From contig BSBK01002093.1 in NCBI GenBank assembly GCA_027943335.1, forward strand, positions 496,001-560,000: a stretch of DNA of 64,000 nucleotides. Direction: 5' to 3'. Position 1 is the stretch's first letter, and each line of letters starts with the position of its first letter. The translations under genes were made by a program, and so were the position numbers. This stretch comes from Chamaecyparis obtusa (taxonomy: Eukaryota > Streptophyta > Pinopsida > Cupressales > Cupressaceae). The notes beneath the pieces were generated by a model that did no database searches, was not told the origin of the DNA, and saw only the letters and a program-made list of their open reading frames with translations. This document shows positions 22,930 through 34,600 of this stretch, piece after piece.

Positions 22930-24058
22930 TCAGTGAACAGTGAACATAAACATGATTAGCATTGCACTAATTATTATCAAATGCTCCATCATCTTCAGAA
23001 AAGACTTATTGTCGATATTCCTCCTTCCTTCTCCTTGATTCAATGACATCATGATCTTCAATTTCATCACCAGAATAAATTCATCCCATAAACATTCTAA
23101 TCTCATGAGACAACCTACCTCATCATGTTTCATTAACTTCCTCTTCTTTCTCCCCACTAGCATACATGTGTTGTGCAACATCACAATATTTAGGATTATG
23201 AGGTGATTGTCATACCATACACCAAGAAGAATCTTCATTCACATTTATGGTATTATTTTGTAAATGATCAAGGGTTACTAAATCTGATTTCCCTTTTTTT
23301 GCTGGTTGCATAGGTTTCCCATCCTTTCACTAAGTATTGTAAGGATAATTCTACAATTTGAGTTGCCTATTAAAATTATTATAAGCATGATTATCACCAC
23401 TAGAAGCCCTTTGATTCTTGTTTCCACCAAACTTTAGGTCCTTTAATACATTTAGAACCCTATCCAATTTATCATCCTCATTAGGCTTTACATTAGAGGA
23501 CTTCTCATTTTCTTTCTTGTTAGATCTAGAGAATTTAGGATCATCTCTTCTCCCTAATTTTACAGACGCCCTTCTACTTCTTTCAATGTTTACAGCTAAC
23601 TTAAATGCTTCTCTAACAGTTATAGGATCTGTATCTCTAAGAAAGTAAGAAAATTTTGCATCATAAGCATTCAAGTAGGTAGCCAAACATAACTTATCAT
23701 CCAGCCTCATGACTTAGAACAATTTGTGCATAGATTTCTGAAAACTTATGTTGCATTCAATGACCTCTTCATTATGATATTTCTTGATGTTATTAAACTC
23801 GTTTAACATAAAACCTTCATTAGTCTTATCACCATATTTTTCTTTGAAGCATTTTTCAAATTCAATTCCATGAACCTATACTATCATCAAGAAAGCCCCT
23901 AAATCAATCTCTAACATCCTCAACAAAAGATTGCACAAATAAATTCATTACTATATCTTTTTACTCAACCACAGTCATTTAACATATCAGTAAAATTATT
24001 TAGATGTTCCTCACAAGAAATAGTATTATTTCCAGAAAAAATTTCAATTTGTCCCTTA
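22930..24058 (-). pseudogene. Gypsy A gag, C-terminal part, broken
   Basis: Minus-strand translation shows the capsid-like Retrotrans_gag domain: GNNTISCEEHLNNFTDM, then VEDVRD and LDDKLCLATYLNAYDAKFSYF and ITVREAFKLAVNIERSRRA (23351-23710). A basic linker follows, with a decayed Cys/His segment WCMVWQSPHNPKYC near 23200-23230. It continues gag from 50558, from which it was separated by the insertion of Element F at 24059. Confidence 0.78.
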
Positions 24059-27000
24059 TGTTGGTACTCTAAAAATCCGGATTAGTTTTGAGTCCATAAA
24101 GCTAAGTTCAATGCTTCAAAGACCATTTTAAAAGAACTCTAGCTCAAGTGCATATAAAAGTAGGCCTGTTGATTTTCATGGGATGGGGATTAGGACATGT
24201 GTTCCTCACTTTTCACTTAGCATATGCAATTGGTCACAACTCCTAGATCTCAGTTCTGACAAGTTTTGAATATACCCATTTGGAGGCCAGTGCCCAAATC
24301 TGCACTTTGCATTCTGTCTGGTTTTCACTGAATGGCCTACTTCGGAGGTTTCTATCTAACATCCAGATGATACTCATGATGAAAGGAGTATTGCATCATA
24401 TTATAGACATGAGAGTGTGTCTCCATGCCAATTTTCAAATTCCTAAGGGTTTGTATGATCAATTCACCAGGGCACTTCTGATTGCATTTTATTCAGTTTT
24501 CCTGAATGTGGGAATGTAAAATTTGAAGTAGCCTACTTTGAGGTCATGCATATTGCATCCAGTCAATAATTGGGAGGAATTAAAGTTTAATTTATACTGT
24601 AGACATGGAAGTGATTCCCCCTGATAAGTTTCAGACTGTGACCAATCCGATTAATCACTTTGCTTAGGCAAATCCAAATGCAATTTCTACGTTTTTACTA
24701 TGTTTCAGTTCAGGATGTTCTGGAGGCATGACTTTGAAGATTAATCATTTATATTCAGTTGATCATATGTTGAAACTAATTACGACCTTGTTTTCCATGT
24801 GTGAGAGAGATTCTTCACCCAGGGTTTTAGACCATGAAGGTTCTGTTTGACATGATTGCAAGATCAAACAAAAAGTGTTCTATGCTGATGAATAGTGCGG
24901 ACAGGATAACTTTGCAAAGTAACCATTTTCTGAAATTCATATCTTATTGTCAAATGCTTGTCTCCAGTTGAGGGTTGTTTTGTTTCATTCCTTGCATATG
25001 ATTCTTCTACCAAATTTAATGGCTTACCTTCAGCTCGCCATTTGATATTTCTAGTTCATCTCCTTCAGAAGCCATTTCCAATGTTTTTGGTTTGTGTTTT
25101 CCAGACAATTTTGAACAGGCGTTTTCAAGTTTTAAAATCTCCTTCCATGTTCATCTTTATGAAGATCCTGTCTGATAGAGTGTTTCTCTGTACCATAAAG
25201 TTTGTTTTCCCCAAGTGTCGATGTCAGAAGTTAAGTTTTGAACAGTCTTTTGAAGGCACGACTGGAGGTATTTTATTCATTTTGGTAACTTTGGTGAATT
25301 TGTTAAAATCAAAGGTTTTCGTATGTCTAGCATTGTCCAGATCGGATCCAGTTGTAGATGCCAATCATTTTGGACGTGTTTAGGGTTCGAGTGTTTGCAA
25401 TCGAAAAAAATTTAGGCTAGACCCACTTGGGGCCCAACCTGCCTCATCTTCTAAAGCCTTGCAGCCTATGTGTAGGACGGAGTTTGAAATTCATCATTAC
25501 ATGTTGAAATAGAGATCTTATTAGATATTATAGTTGAATTTGTTTTGGTAGATATGCGTACATAATTTGGAAGTACACAGAGCTTGTATTTGTTTGACAC
25601 AGATTTCATCTCTTGGTAAGTAATGATTGTGGCTGAGTAGTAGACAATGTAGAAAATTGCTTTAACATATTGAGGGGAGTGTGAGGAAGTGTTGCATACA
25701 AGATGGTTTGGTGCTATTGTAGCCTTTCCCTTTCATACCAAATATTTAAGGTTGCAGGCATTTGTGAAAAGATGTGTGCACACCTTTTGAAATCTACATA
25801 TGCAATACACCCTCTCCTCTTATCTAGTGCTATGCGTACCTAATGAACTAAGCTCACCAGCTATCACAAGTATGTGCACTATTTTGCTGAGAGTTGCCAT
25901 GTACACCATTCTTTAGTATGCACACATTGTCTTGTTTGAGATGCATAAGTACTATGCGCATCCTTCAATAAAACATGTGCCTCACTCTTATCTCCCATAC
26001 GCATGATTTTATCTTACATACACACCCTTTCCTCATCCTTTAGGCTATGTGTATGCCAAAATATGAGGGATCAGCATACAAATTTGAAAAATATAATCAC
26101 TTCCCCCCATACACACCAGTTATTTGTCAGAAATAAGTACACCAGATGTGTAATATCCTGCGCACACCATGGAGATGGGAGTGTGTGCTGAGCATGCACC
26201 AATCTTGTAGGCCGTGAACTCCAATGCTGAACGCACTAAGGGAAATGGAGAATGGAGGCTTGTGTGAGGCCTATGTAAGGTTTCTTTCAAATATGTGCCC
26301 CCCCCCATTTTGTGTGTTGTCTGCTGGCTTCACAAGGAAGTGTGGGTTTTTGTGAAGGAAGCTGCATACACTAGGGACATGCTACGAAACGAAGGAAGTT
26401 GCATATTAGTTAAGGGAAGTGCCACACGAGCCTCTTGTGGGCTTGCGTGGGCTTCCAACATTTGTATGTGCCTTTTTGGGAGGCTATAAATTAAACTAAA
26501 GTATTAAACACACATTTTAAAATTTGGGCACACTTTGTAATATCTGTACGCACCATGTTATTGGTTGTATGCACATTCATGGGTTGCTTTCTAACAACAA
26601 AAAAATGTGATTGAGCACATAATGTACTAAAGCGTCCCTTCCTTCCCTGCCAAGTGTTCCGTTGAGATGTTGCTTGAAGGGCCAAAGTGAATAAGGAGAA
26701 TAAGAGGCTCATGCATAGGTACAGGGAGTTGCCAGCTATAGGTTGCTATGTGGGGCATTATCCCATATGTGCATAGTTTTCTTTGTGATAAGAATTTAAA
26801 TACAAGGAGGCCTAGGTTAGAGGTAAATAATAAAGAAAAGGGAGGAATGTGTGGGGTCTCTCGAACTTGTGTGGGCCCATCTGGGTGCACTAAAGAAATT
26901 TTGAAACAATAAGTTATAAAATCAAAGACTTTAGTCCCACATTCACAGTGGCTAGGAAGAAAGAGATATTTAAATACCACAACACAAACATTGAAGGTGT

Positions 27001-29096
27001 CCAAATGAGGATGCCCAGTTGGGAGGAAGCTCATGCATGCACAAGGACCAAGGTACTTAGATGGCAGTGATTTGGATGATGATGTGGATGGTGGGTCCCA
27101 TGAAAAGGTAAGAGAATTTTGATGAAGTGTGCAGATCCAATGTCTCAGGATGCGTGCTAGATCCTACGGTTGTTGCAGCTCCGCAAAGAGGAAAATGTTC
27201 AGAGGTTAGTCACTGTGGGGCAGCGACGTGATGACATGTGGCAGCCTAATGACATGGCCAAGGAGGTATAGATTGATGCCAAGTGGATAGCAGAACAAGT
27301 GAAAGTGTGACATGTGACAAAGGATGGTGATGGAGTGATTAGATGGACAGTTAGTCGATCACCTTGAGATGTGTGCCAAAGGATCTGACGGTGGTTGCTA
27401 CGACGTGAAGCAAAGATACTCGAGAGTTATCCATTGCGGGACTATGACAGATTGTCATGTGTCATGGTGGTGCACTCGCAGATGAAGTTGTACACTCGCC
27501 TAGTCAGAGAGATGAGAAAATTAAAAATTGACAAGTGGCACAGTGATGTGTAGGTGGTCTAGCTTGGTGATGAGGTGGTCAATGAACCAATCAGGTGGTG
27601 CCACGTGGCACATGGGTCCCGCATTAAAATTCAAAGGTCTGTGAAAAGATTTAAAAATGAATTATATAGTTAGACTATTGTGATAAAATCAAAAAAATTA
27701 AATGATGTAGGTTGTTCACAAAAATGCTTCCTAGAGGCTTCATTTTTGCCCAAATATAGTCATATAATATATTTTCAAAAATGGCAGAAGATAAGGATTG
27801 CAATGGCGGTGGTTAGAATCAGATTTGACCAAGTTGGTAGGAGTAGTAATGACTATTGTATCCGAGATCAAAGTTTGGTCAAGATATTTCAATACAGATC
27901 AGTATCAGATTTATAGATTCAGACAAAGGGGGGAAGAATCAAATTTCTTACAACTTGGGTTGTTGTGCAGAGATTTTTCTAGACTCTTGAGGAGATAAGA
28001 TTTGTTGATTCTTTCCAAGTGCATTTACTTCTGATTTGATTTTCTCAGAGGAAGTAGTTGATTTCTTGGGAATGTTCTGTAAAGGGCACAATCAGATCAG
28101 ATTTCATTCTCCTGCAAGCCTTGGAATTGTTGGTTAGGTTTAGGGTTTTTAACCTGAATGATCTTTTTCTTGTTGCATCCTTGTTTCTATAAAAGGATTT
28201 TTGTGATCATTTAGAAAGTGTTGGCTGGAAAATTCTTGACACATGAAGCTGAAAAGCTAAATGTGCATCCTCAGTCCAGAGTGTAGTATTCTATGCTAGT
28301 TATGTCAATACAGTGGAAAACTTTTCAAAATCTTTTGCATATTGTCTAAGTGGTGTATTCTAGAGTGTATTGTAATACAGGAATTTGAATCCTCATACTT
28401 AATATAGTTTTATAGTTTCAAATCTCTCCTTTTGTTGTTCTTGATGAGTTTTGGGTTTTCTAATTCACTACACTGGGTTTACATGTGTTTATGTTTTATT
28501 CCTCAACCTTGATCTAAGATCAGGTTAAAAGTCTCTGGATAAAGCATAGACTCATTTGGTTCAACTGAAGGATTTTTTGTAAGTAGTGTATGAGTTTGGT
28601 TTACTATGTTTATGGCTTGGAATCTCTATGAATCAATAGTTGTTCTTGTATTCTGTATATGCTTTAGATATATTATCCAATGGACAAGGCACTGGTTAGA
28701 AATTAGTATCTGCTGTAGTGATGCAAGTTTGGCATGGTTGTTTACATTCTGCAAGTAATCAAATCAAAATCCTTTCTATCCTTTCAATTTTATGTTGTGT
28801 GGTATCAGTTTCACCATAGCAATGGAGAGTCAATGAATGACTAGCTACCATTTAGTACTTTCTTGCTATTATCTGTTTTGTTCAATCCAGTCTTGGTATT
28901 GTAAAGAGTGTTTCATTTACTGGATTAGGTGCACCCACCTTGGTTCTGTAGAGCTAGAAGTGAAGAGGGTAGTCTTGTCCCTATAGTTGGTCCAGTTACC
29001 TATAGATTTCCCCATATTTGGAACTGACCATTCCCAAAATCAGTCTTAGGTATATTGGTGTCTCTTTGAGTGTAAAATCCATTTTGGGAACTAACA
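24059..29096 (+). repeat. Element F 5' LTR, 5.0 kb
   Basis: Positions 24059 to about 26784 match 47827-50555 closely (roughly 5-8% different by eye). The rest has no partner because the 3' LTR is truncated. Its right end is set by ...GGGAACTAACA followed at once by a primer-binding site. No gene is seen; the reading frames here are short and unsupported. Positions 26880-28000 hold sequence unique in the window. Confidence 0.75.
28188..28194 (+). promoter_or_regulatory. Probable TATA box of Element F
   Basis: TTTCTATAAAAGGATTTT lies 0.9 kb before the LTR end and resembles the Gypsy A LTR motif (minus strand at 1367-1373) over 18 bases. Transcription would start just downstream, still within the LTR. 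Confidence 0.6.
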
Positions 29097-29485
29097 AAAT
29101 GGTGACTCTACTGGGGAGATAATGGATGACCATTATTGAGATAACCCAGATTGATCCAACCCATCTAAGTCATCAACAAAATGGTGACTCTGCTAGGGAG
29201 ATAATGGATGACCATTGTTGAGATAAACCAAATTGATCCAACCCATGACCATTGTTGAGATAACCTAGATTGATCCAACCCATCTGAGTCATCAACAAAA
29301 TGGTGATTTTGCTAGGGAGATAATGGATGACCATTGTTGAGATAACCCAGATTGATCCAGCCCATCTGAGTCACCAACAAAATAGTGACTCCGTTGGGGA
29401 GATAATGGATGACCATTATTGAGATAACCCAAATTGATCCAGCCCATCCGAGTCACCAACAAAATGGTGACTCTACTGGAGAATA
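29096..29485 (+). repeat. Tandem array carrying five primer-binding-site copies
   Basis: AAAATGGTGACTCTACTGGG begins at 29096, immediately after the LTR. Related copies begin at 29178, 29297, 29379 and 29461. The period is 82 bp, except for one 119-bp unit that contains an extra partial duplication. Each unit also includes GATAATGGATGACCATT and TTGATCCAACCCAT. TGGTGACTCTGCTGGGG is a standard gypsy primer site, so the array multiplies the priming site or was seeded by it. Confidence 0.85.
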
Positions 29486-30111
29486 GAGATGCAAAGTCAT
29501 GCTAAATCTAGTTGATATCTTTGGTGTTATAAACTTGTTATAAGTAACGTGGGTGTGAGTAGAGCTAGACTCCTGGCCAGCTTATTATTTATCTAGTGTT
29601 TACCATTGATGTGAAGAGTCAGTTTTAAAAAGTTTCAAATCATCTCACCAAGTTCTGAGTGGTGACTCTGAGTTCTTTGTTTGATTAGTACATAAAATGA
29701 TATATTTTCAGTCCTGATAAATAGTGTATGTACCTTGTTGAAGTTTGTTGTGTTGATGGAAAAAGATAAAGAAAAAATTTTCAACGGTTAAGGTGTTTGT
29801 CCACTTCAAGGAAATAGTGACTCTACAATTGTTTCAGCAAAGCAAGCTTCAGATTCAAAGGCTTTCCATTCAAAAAGTTGAGTTTCAACTTCAACACTTC
29901 CAAGTGTTTTTTTATCTTTATGTGTATTTTCAGAAGATCAGCTATAAAGTATTTTGTTCCCTATTAAGTGTTTCAACACTAGTAAGAAGGGAAGAGTGAT
30001 ATTGAATAGTTTCATGTTTCCATGTTGAATATATTGTTGATGTCAAGAAACATTGAATGTTGTCATAGAGGTTTAAATTTTTTGATATACCTCTTGTAAA
30101 GATAGAACAAG
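29486..30111 (+). other. Element F leader, non-coding
   Basis: This AT-rich stretch lies between the repeated primer-binding site and the first gag ATG. Only short open frames are present and I recognise no feature. Confidence 0.5.
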
Positions 30112-30520
30112 ATGAATAGTTCTCATCTTGTTTCAAAACAAATGGATAATCAGGAAAAGAACCAACCTAGAGGGTTGTGTTTTATCAAGTTGGATAGAGC
30201 TTTAAGTTGTGATCATGTTCTGAGATCCCCCAATTCTTTTCCTAGTGAGCTCATTGATTTAATTCCAGTCTTTGATGATCATTCAAATTCGGCATTAGAA
30301 CATGTTCTAGCATTCTTTAGATTTGTTGTAAAATATCAAATTTATGATGAAGATGTTGGCATGATATTTTTTGGGAGATCCCTTTAAGGGGTTGTAGTTG
30401 ATTGGTATTTAAGTTTACCCCCAAAATGCATCTCTTCATTAAATGATTTCAAGTGGTTGTTCTTAAAAGAATTTGTTGATGATAATGAATGGAGTAAGTT
30501 GCTAAAGGATCATCAGTAAG
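30112..30520 (+). pseudogene. Element F gag, capsid-like domain
   Basis: The frame starts with ATG at 30112 and shows KLDRALSCDHVLRSPNSF, SALEHVLAFFRFVVKYQIYDEDV, FGRSL, a stop at 30385-30387, then VVDWYLSLPPKCISSLNDFK and LFLKEFVDD. This layout, with W and LPP followed by F..LF...F, fits the Retrotrans_gag family. The stop stands where a sense codon is expected, so the frame was once longer. It would form the particle shell. No zinc knuckle is visible. Confidence 0.7.
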
Positions 30521-30591
30521 AAATTAATACAAACAATACCCTAGAGAAATCCATGTTTAATGATGAAAATGTTTTTTAGAATGATAAAGTT

Positions 30592-31280
30592 ATGACAAAA
30601 GAACATTCAGATTGTAGTAGTGATAAAAAATTAGAATCATTGTATACAATGTCTTCTACTGATTTAGAGATATCTGAATTTGAAAGTCAGAATTATTTGA
30701 GTGAAGATTTTGATGAAGATATTAAGGATGACTTGTCTCTGGATTTGTGTGAACTGGTGCTGAAAAATCAGGACAACATTTCTCATGATTCCAAAATTGA
30801 CATCAGTTATGATTCTGTATCGAGTAAGGAAGTGTGTTCTTTTGGTAATAAAAATGATGAGGATTATGATATGAATGGTGCAAGTACTTCTGATCATGAA
30901 GATGTGGTCTATGCAGATGAGTTAAGTTCTCCTTCTCTCAACATTGATGAGATCTTTGATTTGTTGACAACTGAATATAATAAATGTACACATCTATGTA
31001 GTCAGCAAAAGTTACACTCTGTTGATTTTTGTTTTGATACTGAAAATGTTGTAGAGGATTTGTATAAGTATGAGTCCTTTGGTGAGAATGATCAGGATAT
31101 AAGTTCTTTTGATGATCATGAGTTGACTGCACATTAAAAATCAGATTTTGGGGATATAACAATAAGGTTTCCTTGTGAGAAGCCTTGTGCAAATAAAAAT
31201 TATGATGCTATTTCCTTTTATGTTGATGATGCTAGTTATGATACTGATAGTGAGGTCAGTGAATGTCAAAATGTTCTGAT
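30592..31280 (+). pseudogene. Element F acidic reading frame, unknown function (first part)
   Basis: The open stretch 30592-31137 (181 codons) is very rich in Asp, Glu and Ser, for example LSEDFDEDIKDDLSLDLCE and HEDVVYADELSS. After one stop it continues to about 31280 (SFYVDDASYDTDSEVSECQ), where insert G begins. It follows gag and has no protease, RT or integrase motifs. Similar acidic coding resumes at 33345 and 46264. The role is unknown; it may be a gag extension or element-specific accessory protein. Confidence 0.6.
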
Positions 31281-31284
31281 TACT

Positions 31285-33340
31285 AGAAAAAATAGGTTTT
31301 GAAGGGACCCAAAACCCTTTACAAAAGATCTGAAGGAAAGATCAACACATAAAAAAAGAGGCATACTACAACTGACTGCCCAAAAAGGGACTACAAAGCA
31401 AGCAAAAAAAGGGACAGAACACCAATCGAAAAGACAACAGACAATACAAAAAACCAACAAAGAAACCCGCCTAAACATCCACGTACATAACCTCTACTTT
31501 TTCATCCAGAGTCTTCTCCATTTTGGCCTGGATATTGTCCATTCGGCCAATGACACTTTTCAGCTCTTTGATATTCTTCTTCATAGGTGGAGACTTTTTC
31601 TTGTTGCTCCCGCAGGTTCTGGAACTAGAGCCTCCACTATTAGTCAGGGGAACAATCCTGTGACCATTGTCCTCCTCCGAAGCTTTATCCAGCAGATTGA
31701 CCAAGGATTTGAGGTTGGTGCTAGATGCCTTCATGCTATCCATGCTATGCTAGAGGATATTAGTAAGAGTTTTGTCCATTTTACCTATTCTTTCATTAAT
31801 ATCCATAGCAAGAGTGTTAGAAGTACCATCCTTGAGAAAGGAGTCAACTTTTTCTTGAAGAATGGTGTTATTAGCTTCAAGTTTCCTGCATTTCAGGTGG
31901 AGCCTTTTTATCTCCTAGAAGCACCATTTGTTGAATCTGATGGAGTAGAGAGCCTCAACTTTAGCAGTTTGAAGAACCCTAGTTGTAACTTCCTCTCTGT
32001 CATCAAGTCTTCAAAAATCAACTTGATAGAAGATTCTATGGCTCTCCTTTCACTGGACTCCTCGCTACCCTCTTGATCTTTGTCCTAAGAACTAGGGGAA
32101 ACAGGCACATCGTGCCTCATGCCAGCAACAAAATCATCAGGATGGGGACCTCCTCTTTGTGAAAATCCCTCTCTATTTTGTGCTTCTCAGCATACTGAAC
32201 AACCGTGTCAACAAGGTCTTCAAGACTGTGAGAGTTGTTCTCAATAGTACCCTCCAACTTGGCCCCTTCAACGGCTTTATTTTTTAGCTTAATCTCACTT
32301 TCCTAATTCCTGTTCTCCAGGACCTCGTCTTCAGGAACATTCTCCTTATCAGTGCACATAGGGGTAGAATCAGCTTCCCTAGGTTGGGAATTAGCAATGT
32401 CCTTTTGGTGGTCACCATCCTTTGCTTGTTTTTTCCCCTCAGCCATCTTCTCATTATCCTTATCAGAATCCTTATTGCTAACCTCCTCTTTACCATCATG
32501 GGGAGTAGTCACATCATCAAAATCATTAGTTTCCTCCCTATCCTTGCTAGGGCTCTGCAAATTTTTTATCTCTCCAGTCTCATCCTCTTTAGAGTCCTCA
32601 GTCTCATACTCCTCAAAATAGTCCCCGACATCAGTCTCACCAGAGAAGATTTTATTTGAACTACTACCCATTAAATCATCAACCTTCCATTTAGCAGACC
32701 CAGACTTAGGAGTCATAGGGCTCCGTTTATTCTTTCTGGAGGAAGGTGTAGAGCTAGGGTTAGGGAAGACCCTCTTGACATACTCATGAATCAGCAGAAT
32801 CAAACCCTTATGCTTAATATCTTTCTTAGGGGAAACCTTATGCTCATTAAGACTTTTGACAAGAGAGCTATGAAGGTAATAGGGGATATTAATAGTGTCC
32901 TTGTACCTAAAATGGTTGAGAAACATGAAGTGGTGGGAATGAGCACGAGTAAAGTGACCATCGAGGGTGAAATCTAACTGCTCTTTCTCAGATTTAGGGA
33001 ACTTTTTGGAAGCCATATCTGAAATCTTATGATTTATGTACAACCTTTGGCCATCATTGGGAATGCTAGTAACTTGAGCAATTACCTCCACAATAATCTC
33101 CACAGTTCTACCCCCAATGGAAATAGTGTCATTTTTCCATCCCTCTGCAAATTTTTGAGTTATCTCCTTATCAAAGCCATGTAACCTTTCCAGAAACGGA
33201 GTAACCCCACCTTTCTTCAGCTTCCACCACACCATAGCCATGTCAAGCTCCTTGAGCTTCTTACAGTTGTCTACTTCTTCCCTTTTCAAATCGCCACCCA
33301 TGGTTAGGAGAATTAACAACAAAGAGAGATTATCAAAGTT
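31285..33340 (-). mobile_element. Insert G: gene-like insertion in Element F, origin unknown
   Basis: This minus-strand block interrupts the Element F coding region. Plus-strand Element F-like coding stops near 31280 and resumes near 33345. Possible but diverged target duplication: GTTCTGATTA at 31274-31283 against GTGCTTATCA near 33343. No LTRs, no RT and no poly(A) are visible. It could be a retrocopy or gene fragment carried by an element. Confidence 0.45.
31471..33303 (-). pseudogene. Unrecognised protein gene in insert G, decayed
   Basis: The likely start is the Met of MGGDLKREEVDN at 33301-33303; the frame also extends upstream but less plausibly. It is open for about 333 codons to 32303. 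Conserved-looking features include AMVWWKLKKGGVTPFLERL, KFAEGWKNDTISIGGRTVEI, a GIPN-like TSIPNDGQRLY and HSHHFMFLNHFR. An acidic and lysine-rich stretch follows (EDSKEDETGE, KDSDKDNEKMAEGKKQ). After stops and frameshifts a C-terminal segment (31471-31743) shows NLLDKASEEDNGHRI and a coiled-coil-like IKELKSVIGRMDNIQ...EKTLDEKV ending at 31471. I cannot assign the family; its style resembles proteins annotated repeatedly in large plant genomes. Confidence 0.55.
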
Positions 33341-33344
33341 TAAA

Positions 33345-33535
33345 CGGTGCTTATCAAAGTTGCTTCCCCTGTTGATATAGATTTTTGTGGAAATCATAAC
33401 CCAAAAAGTGTGCAAACTGATGATGATTATGAAACTAATTACTCTGCTCAACACTTTCCCATAACTACTTCCAGACTTTGTAGTGTTCAAGCGACTCTTA
33501 TTAATAATATCAAATCATGTCTGCCTTGTGAGTAA
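33345..33535 (+). pseudogene. Element F coding piece between insert G and the LINE
   Basis: This short open stretch (DFCGNHNPKSVQTDDDYET, TSRLCSVQATLINN, CLPCE) has the same Asp/Ser-rich, plus-strand character as 30592-31280 and 46264-47170. It lies exactly between two inserts, so it is best read as the continuation of the Element F frame. Confidence 0.45.
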
Positions 33536-33599
33536 TCTTATCATAATTAATATATGATTTAGTATCCTCCTTGAGATCTACCTTGTTGTCCCAAATGAT

Positions 33600-34010
33600 G
33601 ACCCCATTTGAATTAACTCCAATATTTTCCAAACTATCTGCCACGGTGTTACTTTTGCGGTACACATGATATATGTGGAATCTAGTACAATTGGCAATAA
33701 TATCTTTTGCCTTGGATATGACATTCTCAATAGTCTAGGACAAAGTAGTTTTTCCTTTAAGACAATTGATAATGTTCATGGAATCACCTTCCAACCAGAT
33801 ATTATCTAGATTTAAGTTGCTAGAAAGTTGCAGACCATAGTAAGCTCCCAAGGCTTCCACCATATGGTTATTTTGAATACCCAAAGGGGCAGCATTGGGA
33901 GCTAAAAAATTTCCATTGTTGTCTTTGATAATGCTACTGCATCCCGTTGAGCCTGGATTGCCCTTCGCTACACCATCACAATTTATCTTGATCTATCCAA
34001 CAGGAGGAGC
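33600..34010 (-). pseudogene. LINE RNase H domain
   Basis: Read on the minus strand through a few stops: WIKINCDGVAKGNPGSTG (catalytic Asp with the usual NCDG motif), NHMVEALGAYYGLQL (Glu), WLEGDSMNII (Asp) and RKSNTVADSLENIG (final acidic residue). This is the plant L1 LINE C-terminal RNase H. It would degrade RNA in the RNA-DNA hybrid during target-primed reverse transcription. Confidence 0.8.
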
Positions 34011-34149
34011 AATCCAAACATTGTTCTCACGATCAATCTTCTTTGTGTCGGAGTTCTTACAATCCTGACTATTCTGGATGATACCTTTCGGGAGACTTTC
34101 CAACATTCCTTTGTTCACCTTTTCAAACACTAGGGCTGGAGTACTACAT

Positions 34150-34600
34150 TTATCTCGAAAGATACAGTTGTTGTGTTCTTTCCAAATACTCCAAGAAATA
34201 TGAGGGGAAACCAAGATCCAACTTTTTTTTTATCCCTATCATGAACATCAGGTTAACATCATTGCTGGCAAAAATCCTAGATAGAGCAAGGAAAAGTCCA
34301 ACATAAATTCCAGTCCTGCAAAAATAAAGACCACACCTGCTGAGAGAAAGAGCAATGTAAAAAGAGGTGGTTAGTATCTTCCTCGGCCTCATGGCAAAAG
34401 AAACATCAATTAGGCATAATGAAGCCTCTCTTTTTGAGGTTGTCAACCGTAAGAGCTTTGTTTTGGATGAAAATCTAGTAGAAAATTTCAAATTTGGGGT
34501 TAAGATTTTTGTTCCAAACCTTTGACAAGAAGGGGATTTCCTCAGACACCTCAAATTGAAGATAAGTAGCAGAAGCCACAAAAAAGGAACCATCAGAAGA
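34150..34600 (-). pseudogene. LINE zf-RVT zinc-binding domain
   Basis: The minus strand shows KVWNKNLNPKFEIFY, NKALTVDNLKKRGF and CFFCHEAEEDTNHLFLHC. The C-x2-C...H-x3-H...C spacing matches the zinc-binding region found after RT in plant LINEs. Stops near 34480 and elsewhere break it. Confidence 0.75.

Noticed and set aside
24280..26489. Open frames of 60-140 codons in the Element F LTR (also 47916-49276)
   Set aside because: They are not conserved as frames between the two LTR copies, which have stops and indels at different places.
29096..29485. CRISPR-like array
   Set aside because: The 82-bp units are continuous tandem repeats with a retroelement primer site, not repeats with unique spacers, and the genome is a plant.
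32284..32977. Plus-strand and other-frame open stretches over insert G
   Set aside because: The minus-strand frame from 33303 has consistent protein-like text; the others are shadows of it.
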